From NCBI GenBank assembly GCA_038240605.1, contig JBBSDP010000011.1:43184-107183 (forward strand): DNA of 64,000 bases, written 5' to 3'. This stretch comes from JBBSDP01 sp038240605. Its GTDB lineage: Bacteria; Planctomycetota; Phycisphaerae; Tepidisphaerales; Tepidisphaeraceae. Below the pieces are notes generated by a model that saw only the letters and a program-made list of their open reading frames with translations, made no database searches and was not told where the DNA came from. Numbering within the stretch: the first letter of the stretch is position 1; each line of letters begins with the position of its first letter. Shown here piece after piece: positions 18,980 through 27,493 of this stretch. The position numbers were made by a program, and so were the translations under genes.

Positions 18980-20497
18980 ATGCAACACGCGCTGGAGATG
19001 CACGACATCACCAAGGAGTTCCCCGGCGTCAAAGCGCTGCGGGGCGTCACCCTTCAGGTGCGGCGCGGCGATGTCCATGCCCTCATGGGCGAGAACGGCG
19101 CGGGCAAGAGCACGCTGATGAAGATCCTCGACGGGGTCTATCCATCCGGCACGTACGCCGGGCAGATCATCATCGACGGCAAGCCCGTCGCCTTCCACTC
19201 GCCGCACGATGCCCGCCTCCGCGGCATCGGCTACGTGCCGCAGGAGATCAACGTCGTTGAATCGCTGACCGTCGCCGAGAACATCTACGTCGGCCAGACC
19301 GCCACCAACGCCGGCTTCCTCGTCAGCCAGCGCACGCTCGCCGAGCGCGCCCGGCTCCTGCTTCACGAGTGCAATATCGGCCTGGATCCACGCCGCTCGA
19401 TCGCCTCGCTGGCCGCCAGCCAGCGTCAGCTCGTGATGATCGCCCGTGCCCTCTCGACGCGCCCCTCGGTCCTGATCCTCGATGAATCCACCAGCTCCCT
19501 CACGCTCGAGGAGACCGACAACCTCTTCCGCGTCGTCCGCCATCTCAAGGGCCGCGGCGTGACCTGTCTCTTTATCACCCACAAGATGGCCGAGCTCTTC
19601 GAGCTGGCCGATCGCGTCACCGTGCTGCGCGACGGAGCCGTCGTCAGCCACTTCGACCGCGGCGCCTTTCAGGAGGGCGACGTCGTCGCGGCGATGGTGG
19701 GCCGGCGGATCGAGAACTTTTATCCCCGCCGTGAAAGTGCGATCGGCACGGATGAGGTGTTGCGCGTTCAAGGTCTGACCATTCCCCATCCGCACCTCGT
19801 GAGCCGCAACGTCGTGGAGAACCTGAGTTTCACCCTCCGCCGTGGCGAGATCCTCGGCATCGCCGGCCTCGTCGGCTCCGGCCGAACGGAAACCGTCAAC
19901 GCCCTCTACGGCCGCAACGCCTATCGCGGCGATGTGCAGGTCGAAGGCGTTCCCGTGCGCATCCGCAACCCGCGCGACGCCAAGCGCCTCGGTCTGGGCC
20001 TGCTCACCGAAGAGCGAAAGAAGGAAGGGCTCCTCTTCAACTTCGGCATCCGCGAAAACATCAGCATCAATCATCTCTCCGGCGTCTCCCGTGCCGGCTT
20101 CCTCAGCCGTAAGAAAGAAAACCAGAACGCCCGCCTTTACATGCAGCGCCTCGCCATCCGCGCCCCCTCCCCCACGACCCCCGTCCTCAACCTGAGCGGC
20201 GGCAACCAGCAGAAAGTCGTCCTGGCCAAGGCGCTGGTCGCCAGCCCCAGGGTCCTGATGCTCGACGACCCGACCAAGGGCGTGGACGTCGGCGCCAAGA
20301 ACGAGATCTACAAGCTGATGCTCGACCTCGCCGCCCAGGGCATCGCCCAGATCGTCATCTCCTCCGAACTCCCCGAACTCCTCGCCATGTGCGACCGCCT
20401 CATCGTCCTGTGGCGCGGCCGCAAGACCGCCGAAATGTCGAAGGAAGAAGCCACCCAGGAAAAAGTCATGCTCGCGGCGACAGGATCCTCCACGTAG
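18980..20497 (+). CDS. Sugar ABC transporter ATP-binding protein (RbsA/MglA type)
   Basis: 505 residues with two tandem ATPase domains. The first has Walker A 'GENGAGKST' (about residue 36) and Walker B 'VLILDEST'. The second has a degenerate P-loop 'GLVGSGRTET', signature 'LSGGNQQKV' and 'LMLDDPTKGVDVG', where Asp-Asp replaces the usual Asp-Glu; this asymmetry is normal for RbsA-type proteins except for the DD. It energises the permease encoded 30 bp upstream. The binding protein at 15041-16009 is divergent, and the paralogue at 34105-35085 has no transporter of its own and could use this one too. Confidence 0.93.
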   Translation: MQHALEMHDITKEFPGVKALRGVTLQVRRGDVHALMGENGAGKSTLMKILDGVYPSGTYAGQIIIDGKPVAFHSPHDARLRGIGYVPQEINVVESLTVAENIYVGQTATNAGFLVSQRTLAERARLLLHECNIGLDPRRSIASLAASQRQLVMIARALSTRPSVLILDESTSSLTLEETDNLFRVVRHLKGRGVTCLFITHKMAELFELADRVTVLRDGAVVSHFDRGAFQEGDVVAAMVGRRIENFYPRRESAIGTDEVLRVQGLTIPHPHLVSRNVVENLSFTLRRGEILGIAGLVGSGRTETVNALYGRNAYRGDVQVEGVPVRIRNPRDAKRLGLGLLTEERKKEGLLFNFGIRENISINHLSGVSRAGFLSRKKENQNARLYMQRLAIRAPSPTTPVLNLSGGNQQKVVLAKALVASPRVLMLDDPTKGVDVGAKNEIYKLMLDLAAQGIAQIVISSELPELLAMCDRLIVLWRGRKTAEMSKEEATQEKVMLAATGSST

Positions 20498-21224
20498 CCC
20501 ACCGCTCGAGAGTGCTGAGTGCTGAGTGCTGAGTGCCGAGTGCCGAGTGCCGAGTGCCGAGTGCCGAGTGTTGAGTGTTGAGTGGTGAGTGGTGAGTGTT
20601 GAGTGTTGAGTGTTGAGTGGTGAGTGGTGAGTCCTGGACGTTCGATGTTCGCAGATCCTCTTCCAGTAGGGTAGATCATTCCTGTCTGCCACGCGGCTGC
20701 GAGCGTGGGATAATCGCCCGCCGAGCAGATGCGTTCTTGGTTCGGCGTTCAATGCTCGATTCCCCTTCTCCCTTCGACTTCGCTCAGGGCTGGTGGCACT
20801 CAGCGCCAGGCACTCAACACTTTGCAGGGCCGCACTTTCTCCCCCCGTTTCGCTTCCTCCGCTCATCATTCATCGTTCCCCCTTCATCGTTCCGGCGTGG
20901 CCGCATTTGTCCGCTTTTGTCCGCTTTCAAAAAGAATTTCAGCCGCCTTTCCGTCCTGAGCTCCCCGGCATCCCGGCGCAAGCCGGCGGAGTTGGGAACG
21001 CCGCTGCGCGAGGAGTTTGCGCGGAGCGGCACGTCTGATGAAGCATTGGTGGACCAGATTACGATGCCCGTGACGCCCACCGGAAGCACCGTTGAGTTAC
21101 CACCCACCGCGTATTGTTTTCGATGCGGTTTGGAGAGGGAGCAGTGCGGTCGGGGGGACCGCGGCGTCGGGCATGCCCGACGGCTAAACGGAATCGAGGC
21201 GGAGCGGAAATCGCGCCCGGGCGC
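20498..21224. other. Long repeat-rich intergenic region
   Basis: 727 bp between the end of the ABC ATPase gene and the end of the histidine kinase gene (convergent). It begins with the perfect heptad array at 20510-20635. Further on are a GTTCGATGTTCG word at 20640-20651 (reverse complement of the array type at 16057), a CCTTCGACTTCGCTCAGG word at 20773-20790, two GGCACTCA words at 20795-20818, a tandem TTCATCGTTCC pair near 20865-20890 and a tandem TTTGTCCGC pair near 20906-20925. Open frames here have no protein character. Confidence 0.7.
20510..20635. repeat. Perfect 7-bp-period array, 18 units of GAGTGNN
   Basis: Eighteen contiguous heptamers: 3x GAGTGCT, 5x GAGTGCC, 2x GAGTGTT, 2x GAGTGGT, 3x GAGTGTT, 2x GAGTGGT, GAGTCCT. 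The first five bases are constant in 17 units and only the last two vary, in blocks. There is no slip in register over 126 bp. It is not CRISPR (unit far too short, no spacers). The array follows the ABC ATPase stop by 12 bp. Confidence 0.95.
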
Positions 21225-22865
21225 TCATCCGCTGTTTTCCGTGCTCGTCATCACGCGCCGGATGACGGCGTCCAGCTCGCCGATGCTCACGGGCTTCACG
21301 ACGTGGTCCACGAAGCCGGCGGCACGGCTCTTGCGCATGTCGTCGTCCATCCCGTAACCGCTCAGCGCGATTCCCTTGATGCCGTAGCGGTCCCGGATCT
21401 GCTCCATCAGTTCAAATCCGGTGGCATCGGGCAGACCGATGTCGCTGACCAGAATATCAAACGGCTCGGCCGCCGCCAGTTCAAGGGCCGTTGAAACGCT
21501 GTGGGCCGTCTTCACGTGATAGCCAGACCCAGTCAAGAGCCGCGACAGCATTCGAGCGGTGTCCGGGTGGTCTTCCACCAGCAACACGCGCGACGCGCGC
21601 GGCACCGGCGGTGAGGTGGGTTCGCTGCTCGGCGCGGAAGCATCGCTGGGGATGCTGTGGGACGCCGTGTCGAGTTGAACGCCGAACGAGGCGCCCAGCC
21701 CAGGTCCCTCGCTGGCGGCGATGATCGTTCCGCCGTGCATCTCGACCACGGCTTTGGCGATGGCCAGACCCAGACCAAGTCCGCCAAACAGCAGGGTGAC
21801 GCGGACATCTCCCTGCTCGAAGGCGTCGAAGATGTGCGGCAGGTTCTGCGCCTCGATGCCCACGCCATTGTCAATTACCTCCACGAGGAGGGGTCCATCA
21901 TTGCCGCGGTTCGACGTGCGGATGATGATCGTTCCTCCTTCGGGCGTGAACTTGGCCGCATTGCGCAGCAGGTTCCAGAAGACCTGCTGGAGTCGCGCCG
22001 GGTCGGCAATCACGCCGTCATTGGACGCACGAAATTCCTGATGAACGCGCAGCGGCTTGCCGGACGTTTCGCTGATGCCGTTGCGGATGGCGTGGACCAG
22101 CACTTCGTGGACGGCGACCGGCTGCATTTGCAATCGCAGCTTGCCGCTGGTGACGCGGCTGAGGTCCAGGAGGTCGTCGATCAACTTCACTTCCAGATCG
22201 ATGTTCCGCCGGACCATCTCCAGGTCGTCGCGGAACTTGGCGGGTAAATCCGGGTCGGCCGCGATGGCGTGGATCGTCATCACGACCGGCGCGAGCGGCG
22301 TCCGCAGCTCGTGACTGAGGACCGCCAGGAACCGGTCCTTGGCGTGGTTCGAGGTTTCCGCTCGCACCCGCAGCGAATGTTCGCTGGAGAGGTGTATCGT
22401 GCGCTGGTCCTCGAAGCCTTTACGCTCGCTGATGTCGCGGATGTTGCACTGGATGACCGGCTGGTGGTCTTCCTGGTAGACGTTGCTGACGAACTCCACC
22501 GGGTGCTCGTTGCCGCTCCTGTCCTTGAGCGGCATGTCCTCGAAGCGGATCGACTTGTCCTTCTGCAACCGACGCATCGCGGCCTTGCTTTGCTCCTTGT
22601 TGGGGAACACGCCGATCTCCCACAGTTCCTTGCCGATGAAATGGTCGCGCGGGAAGTCGAGCAGATCGAGCTTGAAGGGGTTGACGTCGACGATCCGGGC
22701 GGTCAGCGCATCGAGGATCAGGATGCCGTCACGCGCCGTCTCGAAGAGCCGTCGGTATCGGACTTCCGAAATTTCCAACTGTCGCAGTGTGCGGCCGTCA
22801 GGAGGCGGCGGATCCTGCCGAGGACTGGCATCATCGCGCGCGGGAATGTCGTCGGGCGTACTCAT
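21225..22865 (-). CDS. Hybrid sensor histidine kinase with PAS and receiver domains
   Basis: 546 residues from ATG 22865. A PAS domain lies at about residues 30-145 ('RRLFETARDGILILDA' to 'IRDISERKGFEDQ'). HisKA with the phospho-acceptor His in 'VLSHELRTPLAPV' is near residue 185. HATPase_c has N, G1 and G2 boxes ('FWNLLRNAAKFTP', 'VIDNGVGIE', 'GGLGLGLAI'). A C-terminal receiver has Asp in 'LVSDIGLPDATG' and Lys in 'VVKPVSIGEL'. No membrane segment is seen, so it is probably cytoplasmic and senses an internal signal through PAS. No response regulator gene is adjacent; the signal may leave through the attached receiver or a distant partner. Confidence 0.92.
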   Translation of the reverse strand: MSTPDDIPARDDASPRQDPPPPDGRTLRQLEISEVRYRRLFETARDGILILDALTARIVDVNPFKLDLLDFPRDHFIGKELWEIGVFPNKEQSKAAMRRLQKDKSIRFEDMPLKDRSGNEHPVEFVSNVYQEDHQPVIQCNIRDISERKGFEDQRTIHLSSEHSLRVRAETSNHAKDRFLAVLSHELRTPLAPVVMTIHAIAADPDLPAKFRDDLEMVRRNIDLEVKLIDDLLDLSRVTSGKLRLQMQPVAVHEVLVHAIRNGISETSGKPLRVHQEFRASNDGVIADPARLQQVFWNLLRNAAKFTPEGGTIIIRTSNRGNDGPLLVEVIDNGVGIEAQNLPHIFDAFEQGDVRVTLLFGGLGLGLAIAKAVVEMHGGTIIAASEGPGLGASFGVQLDTASHSIPSDASAPSSEPTSPPVPRASRVLLVEDHPDTARMLSRLLTGSGYHVKTAHSVSTALELAAAEPFDILVSDIGLPDATGFELMEQIRDRYGIKGIALSGYGMDDDMRKSRAAGFVDHVVKPVSIGELDAVIRRVMTSTENSG

Positions 22866-23042
22866 CGTTGACCCAGGCGCCAAGCTGAGCGGGAACGATT
22901 ATATAGGGAAGTAATTCGACCCGAAAGGTCCTGAACCCCACGATTGCCATAATTCGCAGGGTTCAAGGAGGGGCGATCCCGACCAGGAAAACCCGCGATC
23001 GAATGACGCCCGGCCGATCGTCAAAACCTGATCGCACGGGCG

Positions 23043-24167
23043 TTAGATCCAACGCCGCCGCAGGAGCCACGCCTTCACCCACTGCGTCAGGATCACATAG
23101 CAGATCAGCGTGAGGGCGAGGATTGGCCAATAAAGTTTTGGCAGGGCCACGAAGCCCAGCGACGATGCGATCGGCGAGAACGGCAACCAAGCCCCGAACG
23201 CCATGATCAGGACTAGTAGCATCTCGGGCGTCAGTCCCACCGCCACGGCAAGGGCGAAGAAGAACGCGACTTTCCAGTCGTGCTTCGTGAACCCATTGAT
23301 GAGGAACACGAGCGGGACCATGACCGCCATGAACTTGATCATGAGCCACGTGAAACGGCTGATCCCCCGGTCGAAGCTGGTGACCACCTCGTGGCCGACA
23401 ATGCTCTTGGCCATGCTGCCGAAGTATGTCTGCGGCCCAGTGACGACTACGACGGCGTTAGCCGTGCCGCTCTCGACACTGGTACCCAGGAAGCAGAGGT
23501 TCGGAAGCTCCACCGGCGATCGGCCGTCCGCCGGCTGGGGAGCATCGCTCTTTTCCACTGGCAGGGATTCGCCGGTGAGGCTCGCCTGCATCAGGAAGAG
23601 GTCTTTGGAAGAGATGAGCCGCAAGTCGGCCGGGATCATGTCGCCCGCCGCCAGCTTTAGCACGTCGCCTGGCACGAGTTCCCGGAGGGGCAGCTCCCTG
23701 GGCTGGCCATCACGCATGACGGTGGCCGTGACCGTGATCATGGCCTTCAGCTTCGCCGCCGCCGAGTCGGCACGGGCTTCCTGCACGAACCTCAGGGCCA
23801 CGCCGAGGACGACCATCAGGGCGATGACGATCGCCGCACGCAGGTCGCCAGTGAGGGCGGAGAGGATCGCCAGCGCGGTGAGGAGGAGGACCAGCGGGTT
23901 ATACGTGGTGCGCAGCAATCGCCTCGGCCAGCCGTGTTGCTTCTCCTGGGCGACCTCGTTGGGTCCGTTGGTGTTGAGCCGACTTGCGGCTTCCGCCTGA
24001 GTCAGACCGGCGAGGGACGTGCCCTGCTCCCTGAGCAAATCGGTCGCATCCTTGCGCGCAGCTTCGAGAAGGAGGAGTGAGAAGTGGATCTTGCCGGCAT
24101 CCCCTTTCGGCAGCACCGCGGGATGTGCAAAGCCTGGCGCTGCCGCAGTGTTGGCGTTCTGCGTCAT
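23043..24167 (-). pseudogene. Internally deleted Mg2+-type P-ATPase (MgtA-like)
   Basis: 374 residues from ATG 24167. Residues up to about 315 are a normal N-terminus of a P3B ATPase: cation-ATPase N domain, 'LVPGDVLKLAAGDMIPADLRL', 'ASLTGES' (actuator TGES) and helix 4 'AVAVGLTPEML'. The next residues join directly to a C-terminal helix pair of the same family ('LPFSPIASSLGFVALP', 'ILTQWVKAWL'). The whole P and N domains, including DKTGT with the phosphorylated Asp, and several helices are missing; normal length is about 870-900. The join at about 23200-23222 keeps the frame. As built it cannot hydrolyse ATP. It is divergent from a VIT-family gene. Confidence 0.85.
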
Positions 24168-24216
24168 CGTTCGGGGAAAAGGGAGTGCGCTTCGCGCTCC
24201 GAAACCGCATGTCGAT

Positions 24217-24258
24217 CTTGTACACGGATTGCCGAGCGGCTCGGTCAACAGGTACAAG
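24217..24258 (-). promoter_or_regulatory. Structured leader upstream of the MgtA-like gene
   Basis: CTTGTAC (24217-24223) pairs with GTACAAG (24252-24258), enclosing a second stem CCGAG (24232-24236) / CTCGG (24240-24244) with loop CGG. It lies 50-91 bases upstream of the leftward ATG, downstream of a possible -10 (TATACT read leftward at about 24289-24294). Mg2+ transport genes often have structured 5' leaders, but I cannot match this to the M-box consensus. Confidence 0.35.
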
Positions 24259-24380
24259 CCTATGGATCTTCAGAAATCCATCAATGGAGTATAACCTTAA
24301 TGCGGAGGGCCATCGTCTACCGCGCAATGATGTGCGCGGAGAACAGCGATTGATCGTCCCAGCCTATTTTCTGGTGAAAC

Positions 24381-24899
24381 ATGGCACTGGACTCATCCGA
24401 AGCGAGCGCAAGAAGTCGTCTCGACGCCAGCTTGGTGTTGCAAAAAGTTCAGCCCGCGCTGTTGGGCCTGATGGACGGTTCGGTTTCAACGCTTGCGCCC
24501 ATCTTTGCTGCCGCCGGGCTGACCGGTAAGCCCAGGACGGCATTCTTCGTCGGGCTTGCCTCATCCGTCGGCGCCGGGATCAGCATGGGTCTGGCCGAGG
24601 CACTCTCCGACGACGGCAAGGTGACCGGACGCGGGACGCCGATCGGACGCGGCGCGATCACCGGTTTCGCCACGGTCATTGGCGGGATGCTCCACACCTT
24701 CCCATTCCTCATCCCCAGTCTCCCGATGGCCCTGCGGACGGCGTATGCGGTGGTGATCGTCGAGTTGCTCGCGATCGCATTTATCCGCTATCGGTTCATG
24801 AAGACGCCGCTGGTGACGACGATCATCCAGGTCATCATTGGGGGCGGGATCGTATTCGCCATCGGCATCTGGCTCGGAAGGATCGGGGCAGCGGGCTAG
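24381..24899 (+). CDS. VIT1/CCC1-family transporter, short form
   Basis: 172 residues with four to five hydrophobic helices. 'LLGLMDGSVSTLAPIFAAAGLTG' is the first-helix signature of the VIT family (Asp-Gly-x-x-Ser) and 'ISMGLAEALSDDGKV' resembles the conserved metal-binding SMG-x-x-E region. Relatives move Fe2+ or Mn2+ out of the cytosol. The protein is shorter than yeast CCC1 (about 320) but similar to small bacterial relatives. It is divergent from the MgtA-like remnant, so the two may once have shared regulation by divalent metals. Confidence 0.75.
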   Translation: MALDSSEASARSRLDASLVLQKVQPALLGLMDGSVSTLAPIFAAAGLTGKPRTAFFVGLASSVGAGISMGLAEALSDDGKVTGRGTPIGRGAITGFATVIGGMLHTFPFLIPSLPMALRTAYAVVIVELLAIAFIRYRFMKTPLVTTIIQVIIGGGIVFAIGIWLGRIGAAG

Positions 24900-24934
24900 C
24901 CAAGGGACAGGTCAAAGAAGAGAGAAATACGAAA

Positions 24935-24978
24935 TAAAGGTGACGCGAACCATAATATAAAGGTTCGCGTCACCTTTA
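24935..24978. terminator. Bidirectional hairpin terminator candidate
   Basis: A 17-bp perfect stem: TAAAGGTGACGCGAACC (24935-24951) and its reverse complement (24962-24978), with the 10-nt AT-only loop between. It lies between the convergent ends of the VIT-family gene and the PhyH remnant. A/T-rich flanks on both sides fit termination in both directions, although no long T-run is present. The strength of the stem makes chance unlikely. Confidence 0.65.
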
Positions 24979-25082
24979 GTTATCGGCTCGCGGAGGGAGA
25001 GGGCGCCAGATGTGCTCACGTTAGGACTCTCCGCGAGGGCGCAATCCGCGGCAATCTGGTGAGTTGGTAGTACACGAGTGCC

Positions 25083-25724
25083 TTAGCGTTCGGTGATCTT
25101 CATCCCGGGCACGGCGTTGAGGAAGGTGGCGCAGGCGGTGTAGCGGTCGGGGTGTTTCGTATCGCGAAAGAGTTCCTGGTGGCGGGCGTTGGTCATGCGG
25201 GTGCAGTGGATGGAGGCGTAATGAAATTGCAGGGCCCAACGTCTCTCGGGGGAGGTATTGGGTGGGGTGCCGAGGTGGAGGAGGCTGGAGAAGATCAGGG
25301 CGCCGCCGGGCGCGAGGGGGATGGTGGTGTCTTGGGAGACGTCGATGGTATCGTCGGGGAGCTGGCAGTCGCGATCGTGTTAGTGGGGCTGGGGGCCGCG
25401 GCGGTGGCTGGCGGGGATGACGTGCATGCAGCCGTTCTCGGGGGTGGCGCGATCGAGGGCGATCCATACGCCGGCCACTTTCTCGAGGGGTTCCATCAGG
25501 AAGTAGGCGTTGTCCTGATGCCACGGCTTTTCGCCGCCGATGCGAGGGGGCTTGAGGAGCGCCATATCCTGGATGAGCTTCACTGGGGAGCCGATCAACT
25601 GCTCCACGATCGAGAGGAGGCGCGGGTGATTCGATACCTCTTGAAGCGGCGGGCTGTGGGCGATGAAGCTCCAGAGTTCGTGGGAGATTCGCGCGGGGCC
25701 AGTGGCGGCGGATGTCATGCTCAT
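25083..25724 (-). pseudogene. Phytanoyl-CoA dioxygenase (PhyH) family gene, 5'-truncated and with in-frame stop
   Basis: The frame from ATG 25724 reads a PhyH-type 2-oxoglutarate/Fe(II) oxygenase: 'KLIQDMALLKPPRIGGEKPWHQDNAYF' style region with the metal motif HxD in 'WHQDNAY', then 'LDRATPENGCMHVIPASH'. A TAA at 25380-25382 interrupts it. Translation continued in the same frame gives the missing half: 'LAPGGALIFSSLLHLGTPPN' with the distal His and 'RWALQFHYA' with the conserved Arg, ending at the TAA at 25083-25085. The intact product would be 213 residues. Compared with the usual 260-290 it also lacks 60-80 N-terminal residues. The stop separates the two halves of the iron site, so the product is dead unless the stop is an error. 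Confidence 0.85.
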
Positions 25725-25741
25725 GGCTGACGACCCAGTTT

Positions 25742-26665
25742 TTACTTCTGCTCATCGACAGCGCGGACGGTCGTGATCGACTTGAAATGCTCGTGATCGG
25801 TGAAGGTCCAGACCACCTTTTTGTCGTGCGTCACTTGGAAAGCGTGGGCGCCTTTGCCTTCCTGGCCGCGGAGGAAGTTGCCGACGAGGTAGTCGCCGTT
25901 GGGGAGGAGCTGAAGGCTGGAGACCCAGGTGAGGTTGAGCTGCGGCGCGTCGTCGGCCTTAAATTCCCAGACGATCTTTTTGTCGGGGGAAACTTCGATC
26001 AGGCGCTTCTGCGTGGCGGCGGCGATGAGCGTGTTGCCGTTTTCGAGACGGCGGGCTTCGCCGGTGTTGGCCACGCCGGTGTATTCCCAGACGACCTTGC
26101 CGTCGGACGCGTATTCGCGGACGGCCCCTTCGCCCTCATGGGCGGCGAGGATGTTGCCATTAGGAAGCAGGTGAACGTTGCGGACCTGCTGATGGAAATG
26201 CTCGACGTTGGTCTGAAGCCTGGTGGTGTGGACGACCTCGCCGGCTGGGTTGACCTCGACGACCTGGGGCGGCCCCTGTTCGGCCACCAGCGTGTTGCCG
26301 TTGGGCAGACGCTCGCAACCGAAGACCTGGGGGCAGTGGCTCTCGTAGTTCCAGATCGTCTTTCCCTTGCGGTCGATCTCCATCGCGCCGGTCGGTTTAC
26401 CGCCATAGCCGAAGAGAACGTTGCCGTTGGGCAACACCTGGAAGATGACGGCGATGCTGGGTGGCTTGTATTCCCAGACGATCTTGCCGGCTTCATCGAC
26501 CTCGACCATGCGATTGGGCGTGTTGCCGTATTCGAAAAAGAGAATGCGATGGCGCACGGGCGCGGCTTCGTCGGCGGCGCGCACGGCGGGCTCGCCTGGC
26601 ATGAGCAGGAGGCCGAGCAACAGGGGGACGACGAATCGAGTGGCGCGATGGATTCCTGTCATCAT
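25742..26665 (-). CDS. Secreted beta-propeller protein (arylsulfotransferase/PQQ-like repeats)
   Basis: 307 residues. A signal peptide is clear ('FVVPLLLGLLLMPGEPAVRAAD'). The rest is a repeat protein with about six blades marked by 'LPNGNVL', 'LPNGNTL', 'LPNGNIL', 'LENGNTL', 'LPNGDYL' and by recurring 'IVWEY'/'VVWEY'/'IVWEF' strands. This resembles the propeller of arylsulfotransferases or of PQQ-like domains, without the sulfotransferase catalytic His-rich loop that I can recognise. It starts inside the stop of the upstream SDR (TGATG overlap), so it is translated with the sugar-acid operon. Its role there may be binding or a periplasmic accessory; unknown. Confidence 0.75.
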   Translation of the reverse strand: MMTGIHRATRFVVPLLLGLLLMPGEPAVRAADEAAPVRHRILFFEYGNTPNRMVEVDEAGKIVWEYKPPSIAVIFQVLPNGNVLFGYGGKPTGAMEIDRKGKTIWNYESHCPQVFGCERLPNGNTLVAEQGPPQVVEVNPAGEVVHTTRLQTNVEHFHQQVRNVHLLPNGNILAAHEGEGAVREYASDGKVVWEYTGVANTGEARRLENGNTLIAAATQKRLIEVSPDKKIVWEFKADDAPQLNLTWVSSLQLLPNGDYLVGNFLRGQEGKGAHAFQVTHDKKVVWTFTDHEHFKSITTVRAVDEQK

Positions 26666-27447
26666 CAGAACTCCCGCAGGTAGCCGGCGGTCCAGCCGCC
26701 GTCCACGGTGAGGCAGTGTCCGTTTACATATCCGTTTTCGGGCGCGGCGAGGAAGAGAGCGGCGTTGGCGATGTCGATGCACTCCCCGGGGCGGCCCAGG
26801 GGAATGTGGGCGAGGAGGCTGGCGGCGCCCTCCTTGAACTGGCTGTCGGGTCCGTAAAACAGCTCGCGCGTCCCTTCGGTGAGGATGGAGCCGGGGGCGA
26901 TCGCGTTGGTGAGGATGCCATAGGGGGCCAGCTCCAGTGCCATGGCGCGGGTGAGGTTGACCACGCCCGCCTTGGCGGCGACGAACGCGCATTGGAGCCG
27001 TGCCGGGACCAGTCCGAGGACCGAGGCGATGTTGATGATGCGTCCGGAGCGCTGCTCGCGCATGATTCGGGCGGCGGCCTGGCTGATCACGTAGAGGCCG
27101 GTGAGGTCCACCGCCAGCAGGCGATCCCACTCGTGGCGGGGAAATTCGTCGATCGTCACGCGATGGCGGTGCGTGTTGGTGCCGGCGTTGTTCACGAGGA
27201 TGTCGAGCCGGCCGAGTTCACGATGAATCCGGCCGACCTGCTCGTGGATCTGCGCGTCGTTGGTCACGTCCAGGTGAATCGCGATCGCGGCGGGGACCTT
27301 GGCCGCAGCCGCCCGGGCGCCGTCCACGTCCACGTCGGCGTAAACGACACGGGCGCCGTTGGCTGCGAAGAGGTCGGCGATCGATTTGCCGATGTTGCGC
27401 GCCGCTCCGGTTACCAGCGCGACTTTCCCAGTCAAATCCGCTTTCAT
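26665..27447 (-). CDS. Short-chain dehydrogenase/reductase with Y-to-F active site
   Basis: 260 residues; ATG 27447 has AAGGAG nine bases upstream. 'VTGAARNIGKS' is the NAD(P) motif near residue 12, 'LVNNAGT' follows, and 'INIASVLG' contains the conserved Ser. The catalytic position reads 'CAFVAAKAGVV': Lys is present but Tyr is Phe (codon TTC, one base from TAC). The C-terminus 'VNGHCLTVDGGWTAGYL' is normal. In non-phosphorylative sugar-acid pathways an SDR oxidises the 3-deoxy-2-keto acid; this gene sits in such an operon. Without the Tyr hydroxyl, classical hydride transfer should be weak. Confidence 0.87.
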   Translation of the reverse strand: MKADLTGKVALVTGAARNIGKSIADLFAANGARVVYADVDVDGARAAAAKVPAAIAIHLDVTNDAQIHEQVGRIHRELGRLDILVNNAGTNTHRHRVTIDEFPRHEWDRLLAVDLTGLYVISQAAARIMREQRSGRIINIASVLGLVPARLQCAFVAAKAGVVNLTRAMALELAPYGILTNAIAPGSILTEGTRELFYGPDSQFKEGAASLLAHIPLGRPGECIDIANAALFLAAPENGYVNGHCLTVDGGWTAGYLREF

Positions 27448-27493
27448 CGCCAAAAGCTCCTTGCCACGGCGGCGCCGGTTGGTCGTGCGCCAA

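Noticed and set aside
20510..20635. CRISPR array
   Set aside because: Units are 7 bp, contiguous and without unique spacers; no cas gene in the window.
17849..20869. A 1006-codon leftward open frame opposite the ABC permease and ATPase genes
   Set aside because: It mirrors two well-supported transporter genes; its translation is rich in Arg, His, Asp and Gly with no domain. Long antisense frames are common in high-GC DNA with strong third-position bias.
24168..24380. M-box (Mg2+) riboswitch
   Set aside because: Stems are present, but I cannot match the conserved M-box loops; reported only as a structured leader.
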